Shown one piece after another: positions 6,538 through 13,672 of a stretch of 40,067 bases of DNA (the first letter of the stretch is position 1; each line of letters begins with the position of its first letter). The stretch is from UMGS1052 sp045580005 (GTDB taxonomy: Bacteria > Bacillota > Clostridia > Oscillospirales > CAG-382). Under the pieces are notes generated by a model. The model made no database searches. It was not told where the DNA came from and was given only the letters and a program-made list of their open reading frames with translations. Where the stretch lies: assembly GCA_045580005.1 (NCBI GenBank), contig JAZNMZ010000037.1, forward strand, positions 1-40,067. Reading direction: 5' to 3'. A program made the position numbers and the translations under genes.

Positions 6538-7392
6538 ATGTACCAGATAGTTAACAAAAAATCTCTTAACCCAACAGTTACGATGATGGATATAAGGGCC
6601 CCGTTTGTCGCAAAGAAAGCTCAGCCCGGTCAGTTTATTATTCTGCGCGTTGACGAGGACGGCGAGAGAATTCCGCTGACGGTGGCAGGCTATGACCGCG
6701 ATGCGGGTACTGTGAGAATTATTTTCCAGGTTGTTGGAGCCACGACTGAAAAGCTCAACCACAAGAGTGAGGGCGAATACATACAGGATTTTGTAGGTCC
6801 TCTCGGTGTTGCCACACATACAGAAGGCCTTAAGAAGGTTTGTATCGTAGGCGGCGGCGTCGGCTGTGCCATTGCGCTTCCCATCGCGCAGAAGCTGCAC
6901 GAAATGGGTGCTTCGGTCACATCGATTATCGGTTTTAGAAACAAGGATCTTCTCATACTTGAGGACGAGTTTAACGCTGCTTCCGACAAGCTCTATGTCA
7001 TGACAGACGACGGTTCATACGGAAGATGCGGAAATGTATGTGTACCGCTTAACGAGATGTTCGCGGCAGGCGAGAGCTTTGATATGGTTATCACAATCGG
7101 TCCGCTTATTATGATGAAATTTGTGGTGGAGGCAACACGACCTACAGGTATTCCCTGTACCGTTTCGATGAATCCTATCATGATTGACGGAACAGGTATG
7201 TGCGGCGGTTGCCGTCTTACGCTCAATCAGGACGGCAAAAAGGTTACAAAATTTGCCTGCGTTGACGGACCTGATTTCAACGGTTATGAGGTTGACTTTG
7301 ATGAGGCAATGTCACGAGGCAGTATGTACTATGGCTTTGAACGACACGCCCATGAGGAAACCTGCAATCTCTTCAATAAGGAGGTAAAGTAA
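6538..7392 (+). CDS. nfnA: NfnA-like FAD/[2Fe-2S] subunit of NADH-dependent ferredoxin:NADP+ oxidoreductase
   Basis: The 284-residue protein belongs to the ferredoxin-NADP reductase/PyrK-like family. It has an FAD-binding barrel with RIPLTVAGYD, a nucleotide-binding half with VGGGVGCAIALPIA, and a C-terminal iron-sulfur segment DGTGMCGGCR...FACVDGP. The single Asp plus three Cys matches the unusual [2Fe-2S] ligand set of NfnA. With NfnB it would form the cytosolic electron-bifurcating complex coupling NADH, NADPH and ferredoxin pools. A GTG at 6535 and an ATG at 6538 are both possible starts behind AAGGAG (6523-6528); I prefer the ATG. The stop is 1 nt before nfnB, so the pair is tightly co-translated. 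A PyrK or sulfide dehydrogenase subunit is the alternative; the neighbouring NfnB argues for Nfn. Confidence 0.88.
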   Translation: MYQIVNKKSLNPTVTMMDIRAPFVAKKAQPGQFIILRVDEDGERIPLTVAGYDRDAGTVRIIFQVVGATTEKLNHKSEGEYIQDFVGPLGVATHTEGLKKVCIVGGGVGCAIALPIAQKLHEMGASVTSIIGFRNKDLLILEDEFNAASDKLYVMTDDGSYGRCGNVCVPLNEMFAAGESFDMVITIGPLIMMKFVVEATRPTGIPCTVSMNPIMIDGTGMCGGCRLTLNQDGKKVTKFACVDGPDFNGYEVDFDEAMSRGSMYYGFERHAHEETCNLFNKEVK

Positions 7393-7393
7393 A

Positions 7394-8806
7394 ATGCCTA
7401 ACATGTCTCCTGACAAAAATCCAATGCCCACACAGGACCCCAAGGTTCGATGTCACAATTTTTCCGAGGTTGCCACAGGCTACTCGGAGGAGGCTGCAAT
7501 AGACGAGGCTCTGCGCTGCCTTAACTGCAAGACAATGCCATGCGTTGCAGGCTGTCCTGTCAATATACATATTCCCGAATTTATTGCCAAAATCCGTGAG
7601 AGCGATTTTGAGGGCGCTTACAGGATTATAAGCGAGTCGTCATCGCTTCCTGCAGTGTGCGGAAGAGTCTGCCCTCAGGAAACACAGTGCGAAAGCAAGT
7701 GCGTGCGCGGTATCAAGGGCGAGCCTGTCGGTATCGGCAGACTTGAGCGCTTTGTTGCCGACTGGCACAACGCTCATAGCGAGGGCATGGCAGAGAAACC
7801 CGAGAGCAATGGTCACAAGGTTGCGGTTGTAGGCTCGGGTCCCTCTGGACTTACCTGTGCAGGCGACCTTGCAAAGAAAGGCTATGAGGTAACAGTGTTT
7901 GAGGCACTGCATACAGCAGGCGGTGTACTTGTTTACGGTATTCCCGAATTCCGCCTTCCAAAGGCTATCGTGCAAAAAGAGGTTGACAATCTTATCGCCC
8001 TCGGTGTTGATGTAAAGACCAATATGGTCATAGGCAAGACGCTCACAGTCGATGAACTTTTTGAAATGGGCTATGAGGCTGTATTTATCGGCTCGGGCGC
8101 AGGACTTCCCATGTTTATGAATATCCCCGGCGAGGGATATAAGGGCGTATATTCGGCAAATGAATTTCTCACACGCTCCAACCTTATGAAAGCATATCTT
8201 GATAACCCCGTAACACCTATTATGAAAGGCGGCAAGGTTGCCGTTGTAGGTGGCGGAAATGTTGCAATGGATGCAGCAAGAACAGCTCTGAGACTCGGAG
8301 CAGATAAGGTATATATTGTATACCGCCGTTCGGAGGCCGAGCTTCCCGCAAGAGCTGAGGAGGTCGAGCACGCAAAGGAGGAGGGTATCGAGTTTATGCT
8401 CCTTACCAACCCGACAGAAATACTCGGCTACAATAACCCCGATGACAGACGCGACCCAAAAAACGGCTTTGTCACAGGCATGAAGTGTATAAAAATGGAG
8501 CTTGGAGAGCCCGACGAGCGCGGAAGAAGAAGACCGATTCCTGTTGAGAACTCAGAGTTCACTCTTGAGGTTGACACAGTTGTTATGTCGCTCGGCACAC
8601 GCCCCAATCCGCTTATAAAGTCGACAACCGAGGGGCTTGATGTCAACTCGCACGGCGGTATTATCGTTGAGGAGGCGACAGGCAAGACCTCCAAGGATGC
8701 AGTTTACGCAGGCGGTGATGCCGTTACAGGTGCTGCTACGGTTATTTCCGCAATGGGTGCGGGCAAGGTTGCCGCAAAGGCGATTGATGAGTATCTTTCA
8801 AAGTAA
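7394..8806 (+). CDS. nfnB: NfnB-like NADPH-dependent oxidoreductase (GltD family)
   Basis: The 470-residue protein has the GltD-type layout. It starts with two cysteine clusters for [4Fe-4S] centres (CLNCKTMPCVAGCP at about 42-55 and CGRVCPQETQCESKC further on). A Rossmann FAD motif VVGSGPSGLTCAG follows, then a second dinucleotide motif VVGGGNVAMDAARTALRLGA for NADPH, and a C-terminal AGGDAVTGAATVISAMGAG flavin loop. The ATG at 7394 has AAGGAGG in the end of nfnA. Homologues annotated as glutamate synthase small subunit are common, but no GltB-type gene is here and NfnA is adjacent, so the bifurcating transhydrogenase role is favoured. A clear terminator follows. Confidence 0.9.
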   Translation: MPNMSPDKNPMPTQDPKVRCHNFSEVATGYSEEAAIDEALRCLNCKTMPCVAGCPVNIHIPEFIAKIRESDFEGAYRIISESSSLPAVCGRVCPQETQCESKCVRGIKGEPVGIGRLERFVADWHNAHSEGMAEKPESNGHKVAVVGSGPSGLTCAGDLAKKGYEVTVFEALHTAGGVLVYGIPEFRLPKAIVQKEVDNLIALGVDVKTNMVIGKTLTVDELFEMGYEAVFIGSGAGLPMFMNIPGEGYKGVYSANEFLTRSNLMKAYLDNPVTPIMKGGKVAVVGGGNVAMDAARTALRLGADKVYIVYRRSEAELPARAEEVEHAKEEGIEFMLLTNPTEILGYNNPDDRRDPKNGFVTGMKCIKMELGEPDERGRRRPIPVENSEFTLEVDTVVMSLGTRPNPLIKSTTEGLDVNSHGGIIVEEATGKTSKDAVYAGGDAVTGAATVISAMGAGKVAAKAIDEYLSK

Positions 8807-8817
8807 ATATTATAATC

Positions 8818-8846
8818 AAAGGCCGGTTTTTGCCGGCTTTTTCTTT
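8818..8846 (+). terminator. Terminator of nfnAB
   Basis: GCCGG (8822-8826) pairs with CCGGC (8833-8837), extended by outer A-T and G-T pairs, and is followed by TTTTTCTTTT. It lies 12 nt after the nfnB stop. Confidence 0.9.
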
Positions 8847-8919
8847 TGTCAATTATGTTCTTTTTACTTCAAAATAACAATTAATTCTTTAAAATGTTAC
8901 ATATTTATGTAATTAGTAT

Positions 8920-8948
8920 TTGACAAGTGAGATTTTATTTGTTATAAT
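8920..8948 (+). promoter_or_regulatory. Promoter of parA
   Basis: TTGACA (8920-8925) and TATAAT (8943-8948) have 17-nt spacing, with a TG one base before the -10. It is a perfect and also extended consensus. Confidence 0.88.
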
Positions 8949-9000
8949 AATAATTACGCACGACATTTTTGTGTAGTACTTGTTGAGGGAGGTCATAGCT

Positions 9001-9762
9001 TTGGCAATAGTTTATGCATTTGCCAACCAGAAGGGCGGCGTGGGAAAATCTACATCTGCCGTTAATATCGCGGCGGCAATCGGCGCGCTCGGCAAAAAAA
9101 CTCTTCTTGTAGATATGGACCCTCAGGGCAATGCTACAAGCGGTGTCGGCGTGAGCAAGAAGTCGGTTTCCAAATCGGCATATGATGCGATTGTAAATTC
9201 GGTATCTCTCAGTAATATAATAAAAAAGACAAAATTCAAGAATCTCGACATTCTCCCTGCAACAATAGCGCTTGCAGGCGCCGAGCTTGAGCTTGCTTCC
9301 AGAAAAGAGAGAGAATACCGTCTCAAAAAGGCTCTAGAGATCGTTAAGGACAACTACGATTTTATATTTATAGACTGTCCTCCGTCACTCGGACTTTTGA
9401 CGATCAATAGCCTGAGCGCAGCAGATGGCGTTATCGTTCCCATGCAGTGCGAGTATTACGCGCTTGAGGGACTTTCTCAGCTTACCGTCACAATATCTCA
9501 GGTCAAGAGACTTTATAACTCTGAGCTTGAGCTGTCGGGCGTTATCATCACTATGTTTGACGGCCGGCTCAACCTGTCGCTCCAGGTGCTTGAGCAAATC
9601 AAGAAGCATTTCAAGGGCAAGATATTCAAGGTCCCCGTGCCGAGAAATGTACGCCTGAGCGAGGCGCCGAGTTACGGCATGCCTGTTATATATTACGACA
9701 AGCACTCAAAGGGCGCTGCGGCATACCTTGAGATAGCAAAGGAAATTAACGATATGAAATAA
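9001..9762 (+). CDS. parA: ParA/Soj-family partition ATPase
   Basis: The 253-residue protein is a deviant Walker-A ATPase of usual Soj length: KGGVGKST near residue 10, DMDPQGNATSGVG, FIDCPPSLGLLTINSL and the C-terminal VPRNVRLSEAPSYGMPV. Such proteins act on the nucleoid in chromosome segregation with a ParB partner. I choose TTG at 9001, which gives MAIVYAFANQ and has GGGAGGTC 8 nt upstream; an earlier TTG at 8980 has no ribosome binding site. No parB follows, and a YfcE-like gene lies downstream after a terminator. The partner may lie elsewhere or be absent. Confidence 0.92.
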   Translation: MAIVYAFANQKGGVGKSTSAVNIAAAIGALGKKTLLVDMDPQGNATSGVGVSKKSVSKSAYDAIVNSVSLSNIIKKTKFKNLDILPATIALAGAELELASRKEREYRLKKALEIVKDNYDFIFIDCPPSLGLLTINSLSAADGVIVPMQCEYYALEGLSQLTVTISQVKRLYNSELELSGVIITMFDGRLNLSLQVLEQIKKHFKGKIFKVPVPRNVRLSEAPSYGMPVIYYDKHSKGAAAYLEIAKEINDMK

Positions 9763-9796
9763 TGCCGTAACAAAGTAAGTGTTACGGCACATTTTT
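9763..9796 (+). terminator. Terminator of parA
   Basis: A perfect 10-bp stem (9763-9772 with 9780-9789, 7-nt loop) is followed by CATTTTTTGG directly after the parA stop codon. Confidence 0.92.
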
Positions 9797-9812
9797 TGGA
9801 AAAGGAGTATTT

Positions 9813-10355
9813 ATGAAATTACTTGTCGCTTCAGATATTCACGGCTCGGAAAAATACTGCAAAATGTTGGTAGACAGATTTTATGAAGAGGGCGCAGACA
9901 AGCTCATCCTTCTCGGAGATATTCTCTATCACGGTCCACGCAACGACCTGCCCGACGGATATAATCCCAAAGGCGTTATCTCTCTTTTAAATCCGCTTTC
10001 TGACAAAATTCTTTGCGTCAGAGGCAACTGCGACGGCGAGGTTGACGGTATGGTGCTCGATTTTCCGGTGCTTGCGGAGTATGGTTATATCTTGGGCGGC
10101 AACAGAGAGATATATCTTGTTCACGGTCATAACATCGAGAGAAATTTCAGCAAGCTCCCCGAGGGCGCAGTGCTTCTGTTTGGTCACACACATATCCCCG
10201 AGCACACAGCTGTTTGCGGATACACAAAGATGAATCCCGGCTCGACCTCAATCCCAAAAGAAAACTCTCCCCACAGCTATATGACAACCGACGGCAAAGA
10301 GTTTCTGTGGAAAGACCTTACCGACGGAAAGGTTTATGACTCGGTTATACTTTAA
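9813..10355 (+). CDS. YfcE-like metallophosphoesterase/phosphodiesterase
   Basis: The 180-residue protein carries all calcineurin-like phosphoesterase motifs: SDIHG (7-11), LLGDILYHGP, RGNCDGEVD, HGHN, FGHTHIPE and NPGS. These ligate a two-metal centre. Members such as YfcE and MJ0936 hydrolyse phosphodiesters in the cytosol with poorly known physiological substrates. The ATG at 9813 is preceded by AAAAGGAG. Because parA is closed by a terminator just upstream, transcription probably depends on read-through or a weak local promoter I cannot identify. A strong terminator follows. Confidence 0.88.
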   Translation: MKLLVASDIHGSEKYCKMLVDRFYEEGADKLILLGDILYHGPRNDLPDGYNPKGVISLLNPLSDKILCVRGNCDGEVDGMVLDFPVLAEYGYILGGNREIYLVHGHNIERNFSKLPEGAVLLFGHTHIPEHTAVCGYTKMNPGSTSIPKENSPHSYMTTDGKEFLWKDLTDGKVYDSVIL

Positions 10356-10363
10356 TTGTTATA

Positions 10364-10391
10364 AAAAACACTGCCGATGGCAGTGTTTTTG
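10364..10391 (+). terminator. Terminator of the YfcE-like gene
   Basis: AACACTGCC and GGCAGTGTT pair perfectly around a GAT loop, with flanking A and T runs ending in GTTTTTG. Confidence 0.92.
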
Positions 10392-10528
10392 TATGTAGCT
10401 GTTTCACAAATCCAAAAAGGATTTATTCTACTGTCCCGTACGCAAAATGGAGTACTTTGCTTCGCAAAGACACACCGCTGTTTTTTCGCAGGCTCGAAAA
10501 AATTCGATTCCTATTTAGGAATAATCTA

Positions 10529-10562
10529 AAACAAAGAAGACACCAAAAGGGTGTCTTCTTTG
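10529..10562. repeat. Orphan inverted repeat, terminator-like
   Basis: ACAAAGAAGACACC is followed by a short loop and its inverted copy GGTGTCTTCTTTGT. A- and T-runs flank both sides, so it could terminate transcription in either direction. Confidence 0.75.
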
Positions 10563-10615
10563 TTCTGGCACTAACGGTCAATTTTAATACGAGTATAAAA
10601 GCCGTGCATTTTTGC

Positions 10616-10648
10616 AAAAGAAAAGTTCACTGTGAACTTTTCTTTTTT
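10616..10648 (+). terminator. Orphan terminator-like palindrome
   Basis: A near-perfect palindrome (AAAAGAAAAGTTCAC at 10616-10630 with GTGAACTTTTCTTTT at 10632-10646) ends in TTTTTTG. No gene precedes it directly. Confidence 0.75.
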
Positions 10649-10727
10649 GTTGGATTTTCAACGAACGTCGTTTTCTTTAAAATGGAATAAAAAAGTGTAA
10701 TAATATGTAAAAAATCTTTTGTATACA

Positions 10728-10756
10728 TTGAAAATAATACATTTTAGTGATATAAT
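10728..10756 (+). promoter_or_regulatory. Promoter of the SLH-domain gene
   Basis: TTGAAA (10728-10733) and TATAAT (10751-10756) have 17-nt spacing, about 85 nt before the start codon. A second TATAAT at 10803-10808 lacks a -35. Confidence 0.7.
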
Positions 10757-10840
10757 ATGTATGCTACACTCTTAATTATAATGGGTTAAGTATATCAACT
10801 TGTATAATATTTGCTTCGCGAAGGTAGGAGGTTTATTCTA

Positions 10841-12769
10841 ATGAAAAAAGTTTGTAAGAGTATTAGCATTTTACTATGCCTTTTATTCGTGTTCAATATA
10901 GGTGTGTTTGCTGCACCTCCCTGTGAGGATGCGGACGGAATGGCTGATGCACTGCATGATTTTGGCTTGTTTAATGGTACAGGCGTAGCATCTGATGGCT
11001 CACCCATATACAGTTTAGAAAAAGCATCTACAAGACAAGAAGCAGTAGTAATGCTTATTCGTTTGTTAGGAAAAGAAACAGAAGCCAAACAATGTACCGC
11101 AAACCATCCTTTCTCGGATGTGGACGCATGGGCAGATAAATATGTTGCTTACGCATATTCCCAAAACATAGCAAAAGGAATAAGTGCAACCCAATTTGGC
11201 GCAAATCAAAGCGTAAATGCACAGCAGTATTTAACATTCTTGTTGAGAGCATTGGGTTATAATGATTCAATTGGTGATTTCTCATACGAAAATGTGTTTG
11301 CATTTTCTGATTCAATAGGACTCACCAATGGTATTTACTCTTTAGGGGATACATTCTTGAGAAGAGATATGGCGTGGTTGTCAAGTGGAGCTCTTCTCCA
11401 AAAAAACAAAAGTGGCACACCTCTCATCAAACAACTAAAAAAAGACGGTGTTATTTCTTCTGAGCAATATAATAATGGGCTTTCAACAATGATGTATGCT
11501 GAATTAATGCGGGACTTCCGCTATTTTATTCTTTGGGGTGATGGCGACGAAGAGCTTGAAATTGATGTCTATGGCCTGTATACAGAACCCGGTCAAGGTG
11601 AATACGCAGGTTATTCGAGATTAAGAGGTTACGCTTATGATGACAAGTATCCAATATATTTTAAAGGTCAGCTGGGCTCATATAATTATGTAACAGACCA
11701 CAACGACAACCTTAACGATATCTGTACTTGGACTTATAATGGTGTCACATATAAGAATACTCGTGGAGACTGTTATCGGTTCTTCAGCGATACAACCTAT
11801 TTCCAAAGTTATTATAGTTCGTTCTCAAATTCTGTGTTATCAATAAATTGGTTCAAAGATAACTTTGGCAAGATTTACGATGATTGGTTTGCTTATAGAG
11901 CCTTTGAATCTGGCAACTCGGGTGATTTAGTACAACGCTATTTAGAAATGCAAAACGGAACATATTATCATATGCCTCGTGGGGTATTTTCTGCCGAAGA
12001 TTACTACGGACTATTCAACTTTGAAGAAGCATGGACAGAACAGGAATTGAGTGCAGATTGGATAGGCGCAGATGAACTTTCCGAATTGGCCGGTAATAGA
12101 GACTTGACTTTCGGAATAATAGCAGCATCTCTTCCGGACTACTCAGCCGGTATAGGAGATTTGGTTTATGGTTTCTATTTACAAGGGTTTTCTGTAAAAT
12201 ATTTATTGTGCATATATGATATGCCGAAATCTTTTGCAGATATGGGAAATGGAGAGGCAACATACAGTGGTATTCGTTTCAAAAAAGAAAATGGAAATTG
12301 GTACTTTAACCCGGATGATTTAATAAAAGCAGGTTTGTTAAATGCAGACGGAACACTCAATGAAACAATACTTGAAGAAGATGATTACTATGGTTATGGA
12401 GACGACAATTACAACTCTAATGTCTACGAAGATAGTAACAACAACTTTGGTTATGACCCGAGCAAAGTTAATAAAGAATTTAAGAACGAGTGGATTTCTT
12501 CAAGCGAGCTGAAAGACATTTATGATTTTTCATCCTATTGGGCAGGCGAAGAGATATGGATATATAGAACAGCTTTGTTTGGAAGTGATGAAGAAGATAT
12601 TAAATACACGCTTACAGGCTCACCAAGCAGTAAATTTGAAAAAAATACCACCTATAAATGTAAATATAAAAGCTTCACTATAAGAGTACAATATGATGGT
12701 GGATTTGATGGAGGCCTTCTCTTCAACTATGAAGACTTGTGTGATGCAGGCATAATAGAAAGACTATAA
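10841..12769 (+). CDS. Secreted protein with S-layer homology domains, function unknown
   Basis: The 642-residue protein starts at the ATG at 10841, 9 nt after TAGGAGG. A cleavable signal peptide covers about 1-24 (MKKVCKSIS, hydrophobic core, VFAAPP). Residues about 32-190 hold two to three SLH-like repeats, recognisable as STRQEAVVMLIRLLGK, HPFSDVDAWADKYVAYAYSQNI and the NQSVNAQQYLTFLLRALGY type. SLH units usually bind secondary cell-wall polymers. The remaining 450 residues are rich in Tyr, Asp, Asn and Gly, with a DDYYGYGDDNYNSNV stretch near 545, and match nothing I recognise. The gene is visibly more A/T-rich than its neighbours, stands alone between orphan hairpins and tRNA genes, and is likely accessory or acquired (inference). 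Confidence 0.85.
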   Translation: MKKVCKSISILLCLLFVFNIGVFAAPPCEDADGMADALHDFGLFNGTGVASDGSPIYSLEKASTRQEAVVMLIRLLGKETEAKQCTANHPFSDVDAWADKYVAYAYSQNIAKGISATQFGANQSVNAQQYLTFLLRALGYNDSIGDFSYENVFAFSDSIGLTNGIYSLGDTFLRRDMAWLSSGALLQKNKSGTPLIKQLKKDGVISSEQYNNGLSTMMYAELMRDFRYFILWGDGDEELEIDVYGLYTEPGQGEYAGYSRLRGYAYDDKYPIYFKGQLGSYNYVTDHNDNLNDICTWTYNGVTYKNTRGDCYRFFSDTTYFQSYYSSFSNSVLSINWFKDNFGKIYDDWFAYRAFESGNSGDLVQRYLEMQNGTYYHMPRGVFSAEDYYGLFNFEEAWTEQELSADWIGADELSELAGNRDLTFGIIAASLPDYSAGIGDLVYGFYLQGFSVKYLLCIYDMPKSFADMGNGEATYSGIRFKKENGNWYFNPDDLIKAGLLNADGTLNETILEEDDYYGYGDDNYNSNVYEDSNNNFGYDPSKVNKEFKNEWISSSELKDIYDFSSYWAGEEIWIYRTALFGSDEEDIKYTLTGSPSSKFEKNTTYKCKYKSFTIRVQYDGGFDGGLLFNYEDLCDAGIIERL

Positions 12770-12781
12770 GATAAAGTTATC

Positions 12782-12816
12782 AAGGACGGTTGTAGTATGA
12801 GCAACCGTCCTTTTGC
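12782..12816 (+). terminator. Terminator of the SLH-domain gene
   Basis: AAGGACGGTTG (12782-12792) pairs with CAACCGTCCTT (12802-12812), followed by TTGCTTTT. Confidence 0.9.
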
Positions 12817-13046
12817 TTTTGGGGGTAGAATTGTATACTAATAAGCCTTTAATATGGCAGGAAAAGAAATGCACCGCTTTTCGGAATTGAAACGAAAAAG
12901 CGGTGCATTTTACTTTGAGAAAGGTTCAGAGTGAATTTGTTCTACTGTTTTCTTATATAAAAACTGTGTTTTTTTCTATTATATATTCCACTCAGAAACT
13001 TATCTTTTTTGAAAGTCCTTTATTTAAGCGGTTTTGAGCATAGAAA
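12817..13046. other. Intergenic stretch with one orphan hairpin
   Basis: No gene is seen. It holds a long terminator-like inverted repeat at 12867-12910 and otherwise A/T-rich sequence up to the tRNA terminator. Confidence 0.55.
12867..12910. repeat. Orphan inverted repeat between SLH gene and tRNA cluster
   Basis: AAATGCACCGCTTTTCG (12867-12883) pairs with CGAAAAAGCGGTGCATTT (12893-12910) with one bulge. It has no gene of its own, as the SLH terminator lies upstream. Confidence 0.75.
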
Positions 13047-13082
13047 AAGAAGCGTAACTTTGTATCAAAATTACGCTTCTTC
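13044..13082 (-). terminator. Terminator of the tRNA cluster
   Basis: A perfect 11-bp stem (13047-13057 with 13071-13081) lies 3 nt past the CCA of the last tRNA-Glu on the minus strand and is followed there by TTTTTC. Confidence 0.9.
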
Positions 13083-13084
13083 TT

Positions 13085-13159
13085 TGGTGACCCGTACGGG
13101 AATCGAACCCATGTTACAGCCGTGAAAGGGCCGTGTCTTAACCTCTTGACCAACGGGCC
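13085..13159 (-). tRNA. tRNA-Glu (TTC), copy 2
   Basis: A 75-nt cloverleaf with encoded CCA. The acceptor stem GGCCCGT pairs with ACGGGTC, the anticodon loop is CTTTCAC (anticodon TTC), and the T-loop is GGTTCGATTCC. It is identical to the copy at 13245-13319. Confidence 0.97.
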
Positions 13160-13168
13160 GAAAAATAC

Positions 13169-13196
13169 CCCGACATGAGTATAGGCTCATATCGGG
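13169..13196 (-). terminator. Hairpin with T-run between the two tRNA-Glu genes
   Basis: An 11-bp stem with one mismatch (13169-13179 with 13186-13196) is followed on the minus strand by GTATTTTTC and then immediately by the 5' end of the second tRNA-Glu. It has the form of an intrinsic terminator inside the tRNA unit; it could instead be a processing signal. Confidence 0.6.
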
Positions 13197-13244
13197 AATA
13201 TGTTTTTGCTCATACCAATTTACGAGAGCCGATATAAACTTAAG

Positions 13245-13319
13245 TGGTGACCCGTACGGGAATCGAACCCATGTTACAGCCGTGAAAGGGCCGTGTCTTA
13301 ACCTCTTGACCAACGGGCC
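13245..13319 (-). tRNA. tRNA-Glu (TTC), copy 1
   Basis: Identical over 75 nt to the copy at 13085-13159, with CCA encoded. It is the middle gene of the Met-Glu-Glu cluster. Confidence 0.97.
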
Positions 13320-13353
13320 ATCTGACCGACAAACTACTGCCTGCCGGTGAAAA

Positions 13354-13430
13354 TGGTAGCGGAAGTCGGATTTGAACCAACGACCTGCCGGGTATGAACC
13401 GGATGCTCTAGCCAGCTGAGCTATTCCGCC
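13354..13430 (-). tRNA. tRNA-Met (CAT), elongator type
   Basis: 77 nt including CCA. The anticodon loop is TTCATAC with anticodon CAT. The anticodon stem lacks the three G-C pairs of an initiator tRNA, so it is an elongator tRNA-Met; a tRNA-Ile with modified CAT is less likely but not excluded. Confidence 0.93.
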
Positions 13431-13472
13431 ATATTTGGTGTTCTCGCGGTATTACCGCAACACTGCTCAAGT

Positions 13473-13501
13473 ATTATAACAGAAAATATGCGGTTTGTCA
13501 A
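13473..13501 (-). promoter_or_regulatory. Promoter of the tRNA-Met-Glu-Glu cluster
   Basis: TTGACA (13496-13501) and TATAAT (13473-13478) on the minus strand have 17-nt spacing, 43 nt before the tRNA-Met 5' end. Confidence 0.92.
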
Positions 13502-13624
13502 GCCTATTTATTAATTTTTTTTATAATTCGCTCTTTTTTAGACCTGTGTGCAAAATGTACGGCTGGCGTAATATTATTTTGTTCTTACTGCACAAAAATA
13601 ATAATGAAATTTTTACCGCATAAA

Positions 13625-13653
13625 AAACAATGCAGAGCTTTTTGCCCTGCATT
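13625..13653 (-). terminator. Terminator of ftsK
   Basis: AATGCAG (13629-13635) pairs with CTGCATT (13647-13653). On the minus strand it is followed by GTTTTTTATG, 19 nt after the ftsK stop. Confidence 0.85.
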
Positions 13654-13672
13654 ATTTTATGTTAAAATGAGA

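Larger units (their letters stand above)
10392..10727. other. Gene-poor A/T-rich patch with two orphan hairpins
   Basis: No convincing gene is present. Short frames at 10423-10617 (minus) and 10457-10690 (plus) overlap the hairpins, have poor starts and read like translated repeat sequence. Two strong inverted repeats (10529-10562 and 10616-10646) have the form of terminators but no gene in front of them. This suggests remains of lost genes or small interspersed palindromic elements. Confidence 0.5.

Noticed and set aside
10457..10690. 77-codon frame between the YfcE-like and SLH genes
   Set aside because: It spans two palindromes, lacks a ribosome binding site and has a Lys/Phe/Arg-rich composition typical of translated repeat sequence.
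13071..13313. 80-codon minus-strand frame over the tRNA genes
   Set aside because: It lies entirely on two tRNA-Glu genes and repeats the same peptide twice because of their identity.
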